A DNA stretch of 21,668 nt from Firmicutes bacterium UBA3738 (GTDB taxonomy: Bacteria; Bacillota; Clostridia; Peptostreptococcales; Anaerovoracaceae). A program made the position numbers and the translations under genes. The first letter of the stretch is position 1. Every line of letters begins with the position of its first letter. The notes under the pieces are model-generated. The model saw only the letters and a program-made list of their open reading frames with translations, was not told where the DNA came from and searched no databases. The DNA is taken from positions 1-21,668 of the forward strand of contig DFGY01000089.1 of NCBI GenBank assembly GCA_002372505.1, written 5' to 3'. This document shows, piece by piece, positions 7,197 to 15,317 of this stretch.

Positions 7197-8652
7197 CGGA
7201 TACGGAGTCGAATTCGGCGGTGATTTCGTCGTGGACCTTTGTGCAGAGGCTGACTACTATGATGACGAGGCTGGAGAGGAGGAATCCGGGGATGATCTCG
7301 TAGATGTCGAAGATTCCGCCGCTCATGTTGTACCAGAACAGGTCTACTACGCCGCCTGTGATCATGCCGGCTATGGCGCCGGGGAGGGTCATTCTTCTCC
7401 AGAAGAGGGAGAAGAGGATGAGTGGTCCGAAGGCTGAGCCGAAGCCGCCCCATGCGCAGGATACCAGGCCGAATACGGAGCTGTTCGGATCGAAGGCCAT
7501 GACTATGGCTATTACCGATACGGCTACTACTGCGATTCTGCTGGCCCAGACGATACCTCTGCCGTTGACGTCACGCTTGAATATTGTGGCGAGAATGTCC
7601 CTGGATATGGATGAGGCTGTAACCAGCAGCTGTGAGCTGGCTGTACTCATGATGGCTGCCAGAATGGCCGTCATGAGAAGGCCTGCGATTACCGGGTGGA
7701 ACATTCCGTTTATCATCTGCATGAATACTGTTTCTCCGTCGGCCAGGTCGGGCATCATTGCCTTGCCGATGATACCGACGATTATTGCTGCGGCCAGGGT
7801 AACTGTTACCCATACCATTGCTATTATTCTTGATTTATGTACTTCGTCCGGCGTCCTTATAGCCATGAATCTTACGAGAATGTGGGGCTGGCCGAAGTAG
7901 CCCAGACCCCATCCAAGGCTGGATGCCAGGAGAAGTGTATTTATGTGTCCGTTCTCTTTGGGGAAGAATCCCAGGGATTCCGGTGTGAGCTCGGCCAGTC
8001 TCTGGGAAAGGCCTTCGCTGCCGCCTACTTGGTTAAATGCCACAATAGGAACGATAATGAGGGCGACGAACATGGTGGCTCCCATGATTGTGTCCGTTGA
8101 GCATACTGCGTTGAATCCGCCAAGAGTCGTGTATGCGAGGATGATTACCGCGCCGATGATCAGGCCGATTTTGTAGTCTACTCCGAATATGGTGGTGAAG
8201 AGCTTGCCGCCGGCTGCGAACTGAGATGAGGTGTACACCAGGAAGAATATTACGATGAATATTCCCGATACCAGTCTCAGAATGTGCTTCGTATCCCGGA
8301 ATCTGTTCTCGAAGAAGTCGGGAATGGTGATTGAATCCTGAGATATGAAGGTGTACTTTCTCAGCCTTTTGGCTACGAAGAGCCAGTTAAGGTAGGTTCC
8401 CAGCCACAGGCCTATTGCAGTCCATATGGCTTCGCTGGTGCCTGTGTAAATTGCGTAGGCCGTACCCGGCAGGCCTATGAGCAGCCATCCGCTCATGTCC
8501 GATGCCTGGGCGCTCATTGCGGACACCCATGCATTGAGGGAGCGGCCACCTAAAAGATATTTCGATAACGTATCTGTTTTGCTGTAATTCCTGACGCCAA
8601 TGAAGACCATTAAGCCTAGGTACAGCGCAAAAATTATACCTATAATAACCAT
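7189..8652 (-). CDS. putP: sodium/proline symporter PutP
   Basis: The 487-residue protein is full length for PutP of the sodium:solute symporter family. The N-terminus has FIGVRNYSKTDTLSKYLLGGRSLNAWVSAMSAQASDMSGWLLIGLPGTAY, the conserved first helices with the Na+ and proline contact residues. DSITIPDFFENRF and AVCSTDTIMGATM are further family blocks, and AAIMSTASSQLLVTASSISRDI near residue 340 is the SSS signature in transmembrane segment 9. About twelve or thirteen hydrophobic helices are visible. It imports L-proline with Na+ across the cytoplasmic membrane. It is downstream of serS on the same strand with an 85-nt gap that holds a hairpin. The ribosome binding site before the ATG is poor, so translation may depend on the leader structure. 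The stop lies inside a REP-like palindrome. Confidence 0.93.
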   Translation of the reverse strand: MVIIGIIFALYLGLMVFIGVRNYSKTDTLSKYLLGGRSLNAWVSAMSAQASDMSGWLLIGLPGTAYAIYTGTSEAIWTAIGLWLGTYLNWLFVAKRLRKYTFISQDSITIPDFFENRFRDTKHILRLVSGIFIVIFFLVYTSSQFAAGGKLFTTIFGVDYKIGLIIGAVIILAYTTLGGFNAVCSTDTIMGATMFVALIIVPIVAFNQVGGSEGLSQRLAELTPESLGFFPKENGHINTLLLASSLGWGLGYFGQPHILVRFMAIRTPDEVHKSRIIAMVWVTVTLAAAIIVGIIGKAMMPDLADGETVFMQMINGMFHPVIAGLLMTAILAAIMSTASSQLLVTASSISRDILATIFKRDVNGRGIVWASRIAVVAVSVIAIVMAFDPNSSVFGLVSCAWGGFGSAFGPLILFSLFWRRMTLPGAIAGMITGGVVDLFWYNMSGGIFDIYEIIPGFLLSSLVIIVVSLCTKVHDEITAEFDSVSER

Positions 8653-8665
8653 TTGTTTATTTAAT

Positions 8666-8696
8666 CCGTTAAAGCGTTATTGCCAAACGCTTTCGG
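8666..8696 (-). promoter_or_regulatory. hairpin in the putP leader
   Basis: AAAGCGTT (8671-8678) and AACGCTTT (8686-8693) form a perfect 8-bp stem with a 7-nt loop; CCG/CGG (8666-8668, 8694-8696) can extend it across a 2-nt bulge. On the minus strand it falls between the serS stop and the putP start, 18 nt before the ATG. A GGAGG at 8705-8701 is upstream of it. No U-run follows, so it is more likely a leader or operator structure than a terminator. A TTGACG at 8736-8731 could be a -35 but the matching -10 is weak. Confidence 0.4.
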
Positions 8697-8737
8697 TTTA
8701 CCTCCAATTTATTAACTATATTTCTGCATCCGTCAAG

Positions 8738-10018
8738 CTACTTTCTCGGTCCGATTACGTCGCAACCCATGAGGGGCTTTAAGATTTCCGGTACCTTGAT
8801 GGTGCCGTCTTCCTGCTGGTAGTTTTCCATAATTGCAGCAACTGTACGTCCAACTGCCAGGCCGGAGCCGTTAAGGGTGTGGACGAATTCCGGCTTGCCG
8901 CCGCCTTCAGGTCTGAATCTGAGATTCATTCTGCGGGCCTGATAATCTTCAAAGTTACTGCAGGAAGAAATCTCTACGTATCTGCCGTAGCTGGGCATCC
9001 ACACTTCCACGTCGTAAGTCTTGCTGGCGGAGAATCCCAGGTCGCCGGAGGAAAGTGCCACTACTCTGTATGGCAGCTCCAGTGCCTTTAAGATATCCTC
9101 AGCGTTGTCTGTGAGAGATTCCAGCTCGTCGTAGGAGCCTTCCGGCTTAACCAGCTTAACCATTTCTACCTTCTGGAACTGGTGCTGTCTGATGAGGCCG
9201 CGAGTGTCTCTGCCTGCTGAGCCGGCTTCCTTACGGAAGCACGGTGTGTATGCTGTAAGGTACATGGGCAGGTCTTCTTCTGAAAGAATTTCGTCTGCGT
9301 GAAGGTTTGTCAGTGGTACCTCTGCAGTTGGAATAAGGAAGAAGTCCTTAGCCGGTACGTCGAACATGTCGTCTTCGAATTTAGGCAGCTGGCCTGTGCC
9401 GGTCATGGCGTAGCGATTTGCCAGGAATGGCGGCAGGTACTCTGTGTAGCCGTGCTCTTCCGTGTGCATGTTCAGCATGAGAGTGATGCAGGAGCGCTCC
9501 AGTCTCGATGCCAGGCCGCAGTAAACCGTAAATCTTGTGCCGGCGATTTTGGCCGCTCTGTCAAAGTCCAGGATTCCCAGATCTGTACCGATGTCCCAGT
9601 GAGCCTTAGGCTCGAAGGAGAACTGTGTAGGCTCGCCGACTTTTCTCACTTCAACGTTTTCACTGTCGTCTACGCCTGTAGGTACTGTGGGATGTGGTGT
9701 GTTTGGAACTCCCAGCTGAGCCTCTCTCAGCTTAGCCTCTACTTCTGCTACATCCTTATCCATAACCTTGATTTTGTCAGCCAGTTCCTTAAGCTCTGCC
9801 ATGAGAGCCGTTGTATCTTCCCCGGCCTTCTTCATCTTGGGAATGTCCTTTCCGGCTACGCTCTGCTTGTTTTTCAGAGCTTCTACTTCGGCCAGAAGTT
9901 CTCTTCTCTCTTTGTCGTATTTAATGATGTTGTCAATGCCAAAGTCTCCCTGGCCTCTACGCTCTACGGCTGCCTTTACTTCTTCAAAGTTTTCTCTTAC
10001 TCTTTTTACGTCTAACAT
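8738..10018 (-). CDS. serS: seryl-tRNA synthetase
   Basis: The 426-residue protein is standard length for bacterial SerRS, the class II enzyme that charges tRNA-Ser. The N-terminal third is the antiparallel coiled-coil arm (ERRELLAEVEALKNKQSVAGKDIPKMKKAGED and on to about residue 110). The catalytic domain shows TAEVPLTNLHADEIL, motif 2 from Phe260 (FRKEAGSAGRDTRGLIRQHQF) and motif 3 (LNGSGLAVGRTVAAIMENYQ, near 382-402). The C-terminus VPEILKPLMG is the usual SerS ending. A good ribosome binding site (GAGGAG) precedes the ATG. It is 64 nt downstream of the glutamine synthetase, a gap too short for a T-box leader, so it is probably co-transcribed or has a compact promoter. Confidence 0.98.
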   Translation of the reverse strand: MLDVKRVRENFEEVKAAVERRGQGDFGIDNIIKYDKERRELLAEVEALKNKQSVAGKDIPKMKKAGEDTTALMAELKELADKIKVMDKDVAEVEAKLREAQLGVPNTPHPTVPTGVDDSENVEVRKVGEPTQFSFEPKAHWDIGTDLGILDFDRAAKIAGTRFTVYCGLASRLERSCITLMLNMHTEEHGYTEYLPPFLANRYAMTGTGQLPKFEDDMFDVPAKDFFLIPTAEVPLTNLHADEILSEEDLPMYLTAYTPCFRKEAGSAGRDTRGLIRQHQFQKVEMVKLVKPEGSYDELESLTDNAEDILKALELPYRVVALSSGDLGFSASKTYDVEVWMPSYGRYVEISSCSNFEDYQARRMNLRFRPEGGGKPEFVHTLNGSGLAVGRTVAAIMENYQQEDGTIKVPEILKPLMGCDVIGPRK

Positions 10019-10082
10019 TTTGCTTCTCCTCGTTTATATTTGCGGCCTATCCAATGATGACCACTTTTTAATTTTTATCTAC

Positions 10083-12005
10083 TTAAAACAGATTGCGCTT
10101 GTACGTCTGATACAGGCTCTGGAGCTTTTCGAATTTCTCCTGCATTTCTATCTGCATATCCGATGCTGCATCGTACTGCCCTTCGTCGAGGGCGTCCTTT
10201 ATTCTCGTCAACAGGCACTTCTCCGACAGGGTGTTGCGCCCGAGTTCGTGCCTGAGTTCATCTATTTCCTTCCACATTGCCTCGTCGTAGTCGTTGCCCG
10301 TCTCGTCGTCGTGAAGCTTTACTGCCGCTCTCAGACGGTCCATTACGTTAGGCACAATACGGTCGTGAAGCTCTGTCTTCCACTGTGATATTACAGCCTG
10401 TTTATATGAATCAATGGTGACTCTGGGCATTACACCGTCGGTCTCGAATATCTTCGTGCGCTCTGTCTGCTCGTCCAGAACCTTTATGTTTTCCCATACA
10501 TTTCTCGGTGCATGGCCAAAGAATTTATCACGCTCTTCCTGGGTGTACTCTTCGAAAAGGTTCTTCTCGCTTCGATATATACGGTCCGTCTCCAGATAGA
10601 AGTCAGGTGTGCCGTAGTCCTTGGACAGTGACTTTTCCAGTTCCTTGGAAGTCTTCCCTGCCTCCAGCACTGCCTTTATTCCGTCCAGCATTGCCATGTA
10701 AGCACTGGCACATACCAGGTAGGTATTGCTCTTGGGGTTTGGAGACCTGAGCTCGAATCTGTATGACAGTGGGCTGGACATGTCTCTTATGAGTCCGATG
10801 AGGACGGTCCTGTTTCTGGATGGTGTCTTCACGTTGTGTCCCAGGGAAGTAACTACGCAGACCGGAGCTTCGTAGCCCGGCTTTAGTCTGTTGAAGGCGT
10901 CGTTGTTCCATGAGACGAAGGGGTTGATTATGTCGTAGTTCTTGAGAATCCCCATGAGTGCTCCGTAGCCAAGAGGACTCATGTAGTCTTCTTCTAAATC
11001 CTTCGGCGCGAAGAGGTTTACCATCTTGCCGTTTTTCAGTCTGGCCGCCAGACCGATGTGAGTGTGCTCACCGTTTCCGGCTACGCCTTCAATGGGCTTG
11101 GCGTTAAATGTTACTGCCAGTCCGTACATTCTGAATATGTCACGGACGATGTATTTTATCTGATTCTCGTTGTCTGCCGCCTGAAGGGCGCTTGAGTATT
11201 TCCAGTCGATTTCAAGCTGCTCCATTACGTGATTGAAGTGGCCAGTGCCGTCCATTTCAGCCTTTACGCCGCCTACTTCCTTGTGGCCCATTTCCACGCC
11301 GAAGCCGTAGTGGTCCATTACCATAAGGGTGCGCTCAAGACTGCTCCTTACTGCTCCGATGGTCCTCTTCCAATACTGCTCCTTCAGCATCTGAGCAGTG
11401 GAAAGCTGGACCTTGTCCGCGTCGTCTTCCGGAGTCTTGACCCAGAATTCCAGCTCCGTGGCTCCGGTGAGAACGAACTCTTCTATGTCGTCTACGCTGT
11501 CCACCTGGAGATTATCAAAGACGTAAGGATATGCCTTGAGAAGGTCTTTAAGCTCCTGTGTGAATGCGTCGATGCTCTGGTTCAGAGTTACTCTGGCGCC
11601 TACGTTATCTACATCGTTGTGCCTCAGGAATGAGGGTATTCTTAAGGTCCCTATTGGAAGACCGGTGTTTGTACAAATATTTTTGTAGTTGTGATCTACG
11701 TACCAGTTCACGTCCTTGTCGGGAATGATGTCCACCTTGGCGTTGGATAGATCCGCAATGCCCGGGAGCACTACTGAGGAACCGTCGGTCTGGACGCCGC
11801 TCTCCATGAGTTTATCAAAGTCCTCCAGGAACAGCTTCACCGGGATTTTCTCGTCGGTGTCGTGACCGCCGATATCTATGCCCACCAAGGATACGAATTT
11901 TACTTCAGGGTGATCCTGGAGAATTCCCGCCACGCTCTTCTTGTCGTGGGCTTCGGGTGGAATCACGTAGAGCATCTTATCGAAATTGTAATCGAATAAA
12001 ACCAT
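10083..12005 (-). CDS. glutamine synthetase, long form with C-terminal extension
   Basis: The enzyme makes glutamine from glutamate, ammonia and ATP. Visible family elements in order: the beta-grasp end TDGSSVVLPGIADLSNAK (about 73-90), the metal-binding GATELEFW (Glu184, Glu186), GHKEVGGVKAEM (His241, Glu243), KPIEGVAGNGEHTHIGL (His314, His316), NRLKPGYEAPV (372-382), and YRFELRSPNPKSNTYLVCASAYMAMLDGIK (415-444) with the substrate-contact arginines. These resemble type I/II enzymes more than the type III GlnN family. From about residue 460 a 180-residue helical extension follows that normal 440-470-residue GlnA lacks. The start at 12005 has AAGGAAG 8 nt upstream and is 14 nt after the UPF0182 gene, so it belongs to that operon. 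I leave the symbol blank because the subfamily is uncertain. Confidence 0.88.
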   Translation of the reverse strand: MVLFDYNFDKMLYVIPPEAHDKKSVAGILQDHPEVKFVSLVGIDIGGHDTDEKIPVKLFLEDFDKLMESGVQTDGSSVVLPGIADLSNAKVDIIPDKDVNWYVDHNYKNICTNTGLPIGTLRIPSFLRHNDVDNVGARVTLNQSIDAFTQELKDLLKAYPYVFDNLQVDSVDDIEEFVLTGATELEFWVKTPEDDADKVQLSTAQMLKEQYWKRTIGAVRSSLERTLMVMDHYGFGVEMGHKEVGGVKAEMDGTGHFNHVMEQLEIDWKYSSALQAADNENQIKYIVRDIFRMYGLAVTFNAKPIEGVAGNGEHTHIGLAARLKNGKMVNLFAPKDLEEDYMSPLGYGALMGILKNYDIINPFVSWNNDAFNRLKPGYEAPVCVVTSLGHNVKTPSRNRTVLIGLIRDMSSPLSYRFELRSPNPKSNTYLVCASAYMAMLDGIKAVLEAGKTSKELEKSLSKDYGTPDFYLETDRIYRSEKNLFEEYTQEERDKFFGHAPRNVWENIKVLDEQTERTKIFETDGVMPRVTIDSYKQAVISQWKTELHDRIVPNVMDRLRAAVKLHDDETGNDYDEAMWKEIDELRHELGRNTLSEKCLLTRIKDALDEGQYDAASDMQIEMQEKFEKLQSLYQTYKRNLF

Positions 12006-12019
12006 AATTCACACTTCCT

Positions 12020-14905
12020 TTATTTAAGTTCTTTCAAATACTTCTCAAGCTCATCCATCTGCTTTCCGTACTCAGCCCAGTCGCCCTTCTTCATGGCCGC
12101 CTGCGCATCGTCGTAAGCATCCTGTGCTTTCTTAATTATTTCTGACTGGGTCAGCACCTTTTCTTCCTTGCCGCCGTCGCTCTGACCGCCGCCGCTGATG
12201 TCGCCGCCGCTGTACTGGTCGCCGCTGCCTTCTCCGAAGAGCTCGTCTAAGGCCTCAGCCAGAGTTGGCTTGTAGGCAATCTTGTCACCGTATGCGACGA
12301 TTACTCTCTTGACTTCCGGAATGGAGGAGTTGGTGGCCTCCAGGTATACCGGCTCTACGTAGAGGAGTGAATCCTCGATTGGGATGACGAACATATTGCC
12401 GCGGCTGTACTCTGAGCCTGCCGAATTCCACAGTGAGAATTCCTTTGAAATCTCAGTGTTCTGGTCTATCTGGGCCTCGATCTGCATGGGGCCGTAGGTG
12501 ACCTTGTTCTTTGGCAGCTTGTAGAGAACCAGCTCGCCGTAGTGATCCCCGTCACTTCTGGCGACGAAGAGTCCCGTCAGATTCTTTTTATCCTTCGGCG
12601 TGTAAGGAATGGAGTTTACGAATTCCTCTTTCTTTTCTCCCGGAAGATTCAGGATGTAATAGTGAGGCTCCATCTCCACTTCCTTGGTGCCGTAGATTTC
12701 ATTTGATATATCCCACATGTCCTCGTTCTGATAGAAGACCTTCACGTCGTTCATGTGGTAACGTCTGTACACCTTGGACTGAGTCTCGAAAATCTTGTTG
12801 GGGTAGCGGATGTGTTCCTTGATTCCTTCGGGCATGTCATCCCCGTCCTTGAAGAGCTTGGGATAAATCTTCTGGAATGTCTTGGCTATGGCATCCGTGT
12901 CGTCTACCACGTAGTAACTGCAGTCGCCGTTATATGCGTCGATGACCACCTTGACTGAGTTTCTGATGTAGTTTGTTCCCGACTCGTCGAAAGGCTCTGA
13001 GTATGGGAATTTGTTGCTCGTCGTGTAAGCGTCCACGATCCAGTAAAGCTTGCCGCCGGTGGTGCACATGTAGGGATCGTCGTCGTATTCAAGGTAAGGC
13101 ATAATCTTGTACAGACGCTGCTCGATGTTGCGGTTAATGATTATGCGGGACTTGCTCTTGATGTTCGATGATACGAGAAGCTTGAAGCTGCGCTCTCTCA
13201 CTGCGAACATGAGCCTGTTGAGCAGGTTCATCTTTATTCCCGCAGACCCTTCGTATCTGGTGTATTTATTTGAATCCCCGTCCGGGTAGTCGAATTCGTC
13301 TTCGTTGGTGCCGACGATTATGTATTCGTTGGTCTGCTCGCCAAAGTAAATCTCCGGTCTTGTGATGTCGATTTCCTTGACGCTGGATACAGGCGGAATG
13401 TTCTTAACTATCATGTCCGGCTGGCCGCTGGCTGTGATCTTGTCGACTCTTGACATGGTAATGCCGTATCCGTGTGTGTATTTAAGGTGCCTGTTAAGCC
13501 AGGTCTCGCTGATTTTTTCTTCGTCGATTTCTCTGGGTGCCAGGAATGTCTGGGTGTAGTCCCCATTCACATTGTATCTGTCCACGTCCACGTTCTCGAA
13601 TTCGTAGTACTGCCTGATGCTCTGAGTCTGGTTGTAGAATTTCTCCGTAGGTGAGTAATCGTTTATTCTGATGTTGGACATGGTGGCGTCGTTGTTTTTA
13701 ATGTCTTCGCTAGTCAGGTCTTCCTCCGCCTGGAATGACTTGATCTTAACATCGGCAAGACCGTAGGCCTGCTGTGTGTACTCGATGTTGCGCTTCAGGT
13801 ACTTGCTTTCCTTGCTAATTTCATCTGGCGATACGATGAAGTTCTGAACCAGCATTCCCACTCCGCCGCCGAGAAGACTGATGATAACCATTATTACAGG
13901 TACGCCGATGATGAATCTGAAGCGGTGCTTTTTAACTCCGATAATTACCGCAAATATTCCCAGGACGCAAAGGCCCATGAGTATTCTGTATACCCAAAGG
14001 GTAATGTGGGTGTCCGTGTAGCCGGCTCCGTATACAACGCCGGTGTGGGCGTGGAGCAGGTCGAACTGCTTGAGGAAGAAGTGTATCCCCAGCATTATGA
14101 AGAAGGCGATTCCCACAATTGTCAGCTGCTTTGAGGCAATTGCCAGGAGCTGCCTTAGATTATCTTTATCGGTTTTGGGCGGCTGCCATCCTGTGCCGCC
14201 GGTGCCTGCGCCTGTGCCACCGGTGCGCTGGCCGAAAGCTTTCTTTACTCCGTCGAATATTCCTGCGCCGTTTACAAAGCTGTTTACTCCCGGGTCGTAG
14301 AAATATTCATCGGTGCTTGTCGGTCCTTCGTTGCTCTCGAAAATCGTGGGGCGTCTGCTACCCATGAGTATGGCGTAATAAACCAGGGTCATGATAATGA
14401 GGACCACCAGGATTATAAGGAAGAGGGAATTGAGTTCCTTTATGAAATCCAGCTTCATTACATAGAATGAAGAGTCGAATCCAAAGAGTGGATCGTCCAG
14501 ATCGAAGTCTGTGCTGTGGACGAACTTAAGTGAGTCGAACCACATTCTCGTCACTGCAAAGTAAGTCACAACGCCGCCGAAGAGCGCCGCCATTCCCCAT
14601 GAAATTAAATTCACCTGCTTGCTGTGATCAGGTGTGCGGGACTCGACTTTTTTGTAATAGTTCAGTTTCAGATATTTAAAATAAATGTAGGAAAGCAGCG
14701 TGACGATAATGAAGGTGGGAATTCCAATCTTCAGCTGCGTCAAAAGCTGCTTTAAGAATACGCTTACATATCCGAGTTCCTTGAACCATAGAAAATCCGT
14801 AATGAATCCGATTAGCGCTGTGAACAGGCCAATGATAATAAACAGGACGATGAACAGCCCCTTAAGACCGAACTTTCTTTTTTTCTTTACATTCTCGTTT
14901 TCCAA
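12020..14905 (-). CDS. UPF0182 family membrane protein
   Basis: The 961-residue product matches the UPF0182 (COG1615) family in length and layout; its function is unknown. The N-terminal 370 residues hold about seven transmembrane segments, the first being GLKGLFIVLFIIIGLFTALIGFITDFLWFKELGY, a recognisable family block. A large polar, presumably extracellular, domain follows, containing YTHGYGITMSRV and PEIYFGEQTNEYIIVGT, and the late NMFVIPIEDSLLYVEPVYLEA block; these are typical of the family. The C-terminus has a Gly/Ser/Asp-rich linker and a short helical tail (SEIIKKAQDAYDDAQAAMKKGDWAEYGKQM). I choose the TTG at 14905: it is preceded by TAGGAGG with 6 nt spacing, whereas the longer open frame would overlap the gene before it. 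It lies between the zinc-ribbon protein and glutamine synthetase. Confidence 0.9.
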   Translation of the reverse strand: MENENVKKKRKFGLKGLFIVLFIIIGLFTALIGFITDFLWFKELGYVSVFLKQLLTQLKIGIPTFIIVTLLSYIYFKYLKLNYYKKVESRTPDHSKQVNLISWGMAALFGGVVTYFAVTRMWFDSLKFVHSTDFDLDDPLFGFDSSFYVMKLDFIKELNSLFLIILVVLIIMTLVYYAILMGSRRPTIFESNEGPTSTDEYFYDPGVNSFVNGAGIFDGVKKAFGQRTGGTGAGTGGTGWQPPKTDKDNLRQLLAIASKQLTIVGIAFFIMLGIHFFLKQFDLLHAHTGVVYGAGYTDTHITLWVYRILMGLCVLGIFAVIIGVKKHRFRFIIGVPVIMVIISLLGGGVGMLVQNFIVSPDEISKESKYLKRNIEYTQQAYGLADVKIKSFQAEEDLTSEDIKNNDATMSNIRINDYSPTEKFYNQTQSIRQYYEFENVDVDRYNVNGDYTQTFLAPREIDEEKISETWLNRHLKYTHGYGITMSRVDKITASGQPDMIVKNIPPVSSVKEIDITRPEIYFGEQTNEYIIVGTNEDEFDYPDGDSNKYTRYEGSAGIKMNLLNRLMFAVRERSFKLLVSSNIKSKSRIIINRNIEQRLYKIMPYLEYDDDPYMCTTGGKLYWIVDAYTTSNKFPYSEPFDESGTNYIRNSVKVVIDAYNGDCSYYVVDDTDAIAKTFQKIYPKLFKDGDDMPEGIKEHIRYPNKIFETQSKVYRRYHMNDVKVFYQNEDMWDISNEIYGTKEVEMEPHYYILNLPGEKKEEFVNSIPYTPKDKKNLTGLFVARSDGDHYGELVLYKLPKNKVTYGPMQIEAQIDQNTEISKEFSLWNSAGSEYSRGNMFVIPIEDSLLYVEPVYLEATNSSIPEVKRVIVAYGDKIAYKPTLAEALDELFGEGSGDQYSGGDISGGGQSDGGKEEKVLTQSEIIKKAQDAYDDAQAAMKKGDWAEYGKQMDELEKYLKELK

Positions 14906-14915
14906 CTGAATCCTC

Positions 14916-15317
14916 CTATAGCTGGGTGTAACCGACGAACTGCATATTCCTCTGGTCGTCAATGATTTTGTAAACTTTTTCTTTTACGCTGTCGTCCTTG
15001 GTCTCACGCACCCAAACGTAGTAGTAACTGTTTCTGTCCCTTCTGATCTCACCGATGTCCAGCTGTTTGAATTCGCTGGTGGGGTTTGTCTCGAAGGAAT
15101 TATCTATCTCTTCATAGAGTTTTGAGTCTTCGTCTACTAATGAAAGAACGGCTTCTCTGCCTTCGCGAATCATTGACTGCCACTGGGATTCAAAGCGAAC
15201 CACATTCTTGACAATTGCTTCGTCAAGGTAGAGTTTCTTGCCGTCTTCCTGCTCGTACCATACGTTATCTGTAATGGGTACGGAATCTTTTAAGTCTTTA
15301 TCTTTGTATTTATTCTT
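14916..15317 (-). CDS. C-terminal extracellular part of the zinc-ribbon membrane protein, read after a frame change at A11
   Basis: This 133-codon open stretch starts at the A11 run where the zinc-ribbon gene's frame ends and continues without a stop to 14916. Reading through with one A fewer gives ...TYEKKNKYKDKDLKDSVPITDNVWYEQEDGKKLYLDEAIVKNVVRFESQW... and a compact alpha/beta domain ending QRNMQFVGYTQL. A separate start (GTG at 15203) has no ribosome binding site and would drop about a quarter of the open stretch, so I read it as the end of the same protein. That would give a 790-residue product with a cytoplasmic zinc ribbon, one membrane segment and this external domain, the layout of TcaA-like zinc-ribbon membrane proteins. 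Function unknown. Confidence 0.6.
   Translation of the reverse strand, partial: KNKYKDKDLKDSVPITDNVWYEQEDGKKLYLDEAIVKNVVRFESQWQSMIREGREAVLSLVDEDSKLYEEIDNSFETNPTSEFKQLDIGEIRRDRNSYYYVWVRETKDDSVKEKVYKIIDDQRNMQFVGYTQL

Noticed and set aside
7082..7453. Arg/His-rich 123-codon minus-strand frame covering the REP-like repeats and the putP 3' end
   Set aside because: It overlaps putP in another frame, has the composition of an antisense shadow, and includes the repeats as repeated RGQAF peptide.
10019..10082. T-box leader upstream of serS
   Set aside because: The gap is only 64 nt, with no room for the specifier and antiterminator and no T-box core sequence.
9299..10388. Long plus-strand open frames across serS and the end of the glutamine synthetase gene
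   Set aside because: They are antisense to clear, full-length enzymes and show no family motifs.
14906..14962. 19-residue longer N-terminus for the UPF0182 protein
   Set aside because: It overlaps the end of the previous gene and has no Shine-Dalgarno sequence; the TTG at 14905 has TAGGAGG at the right distance.
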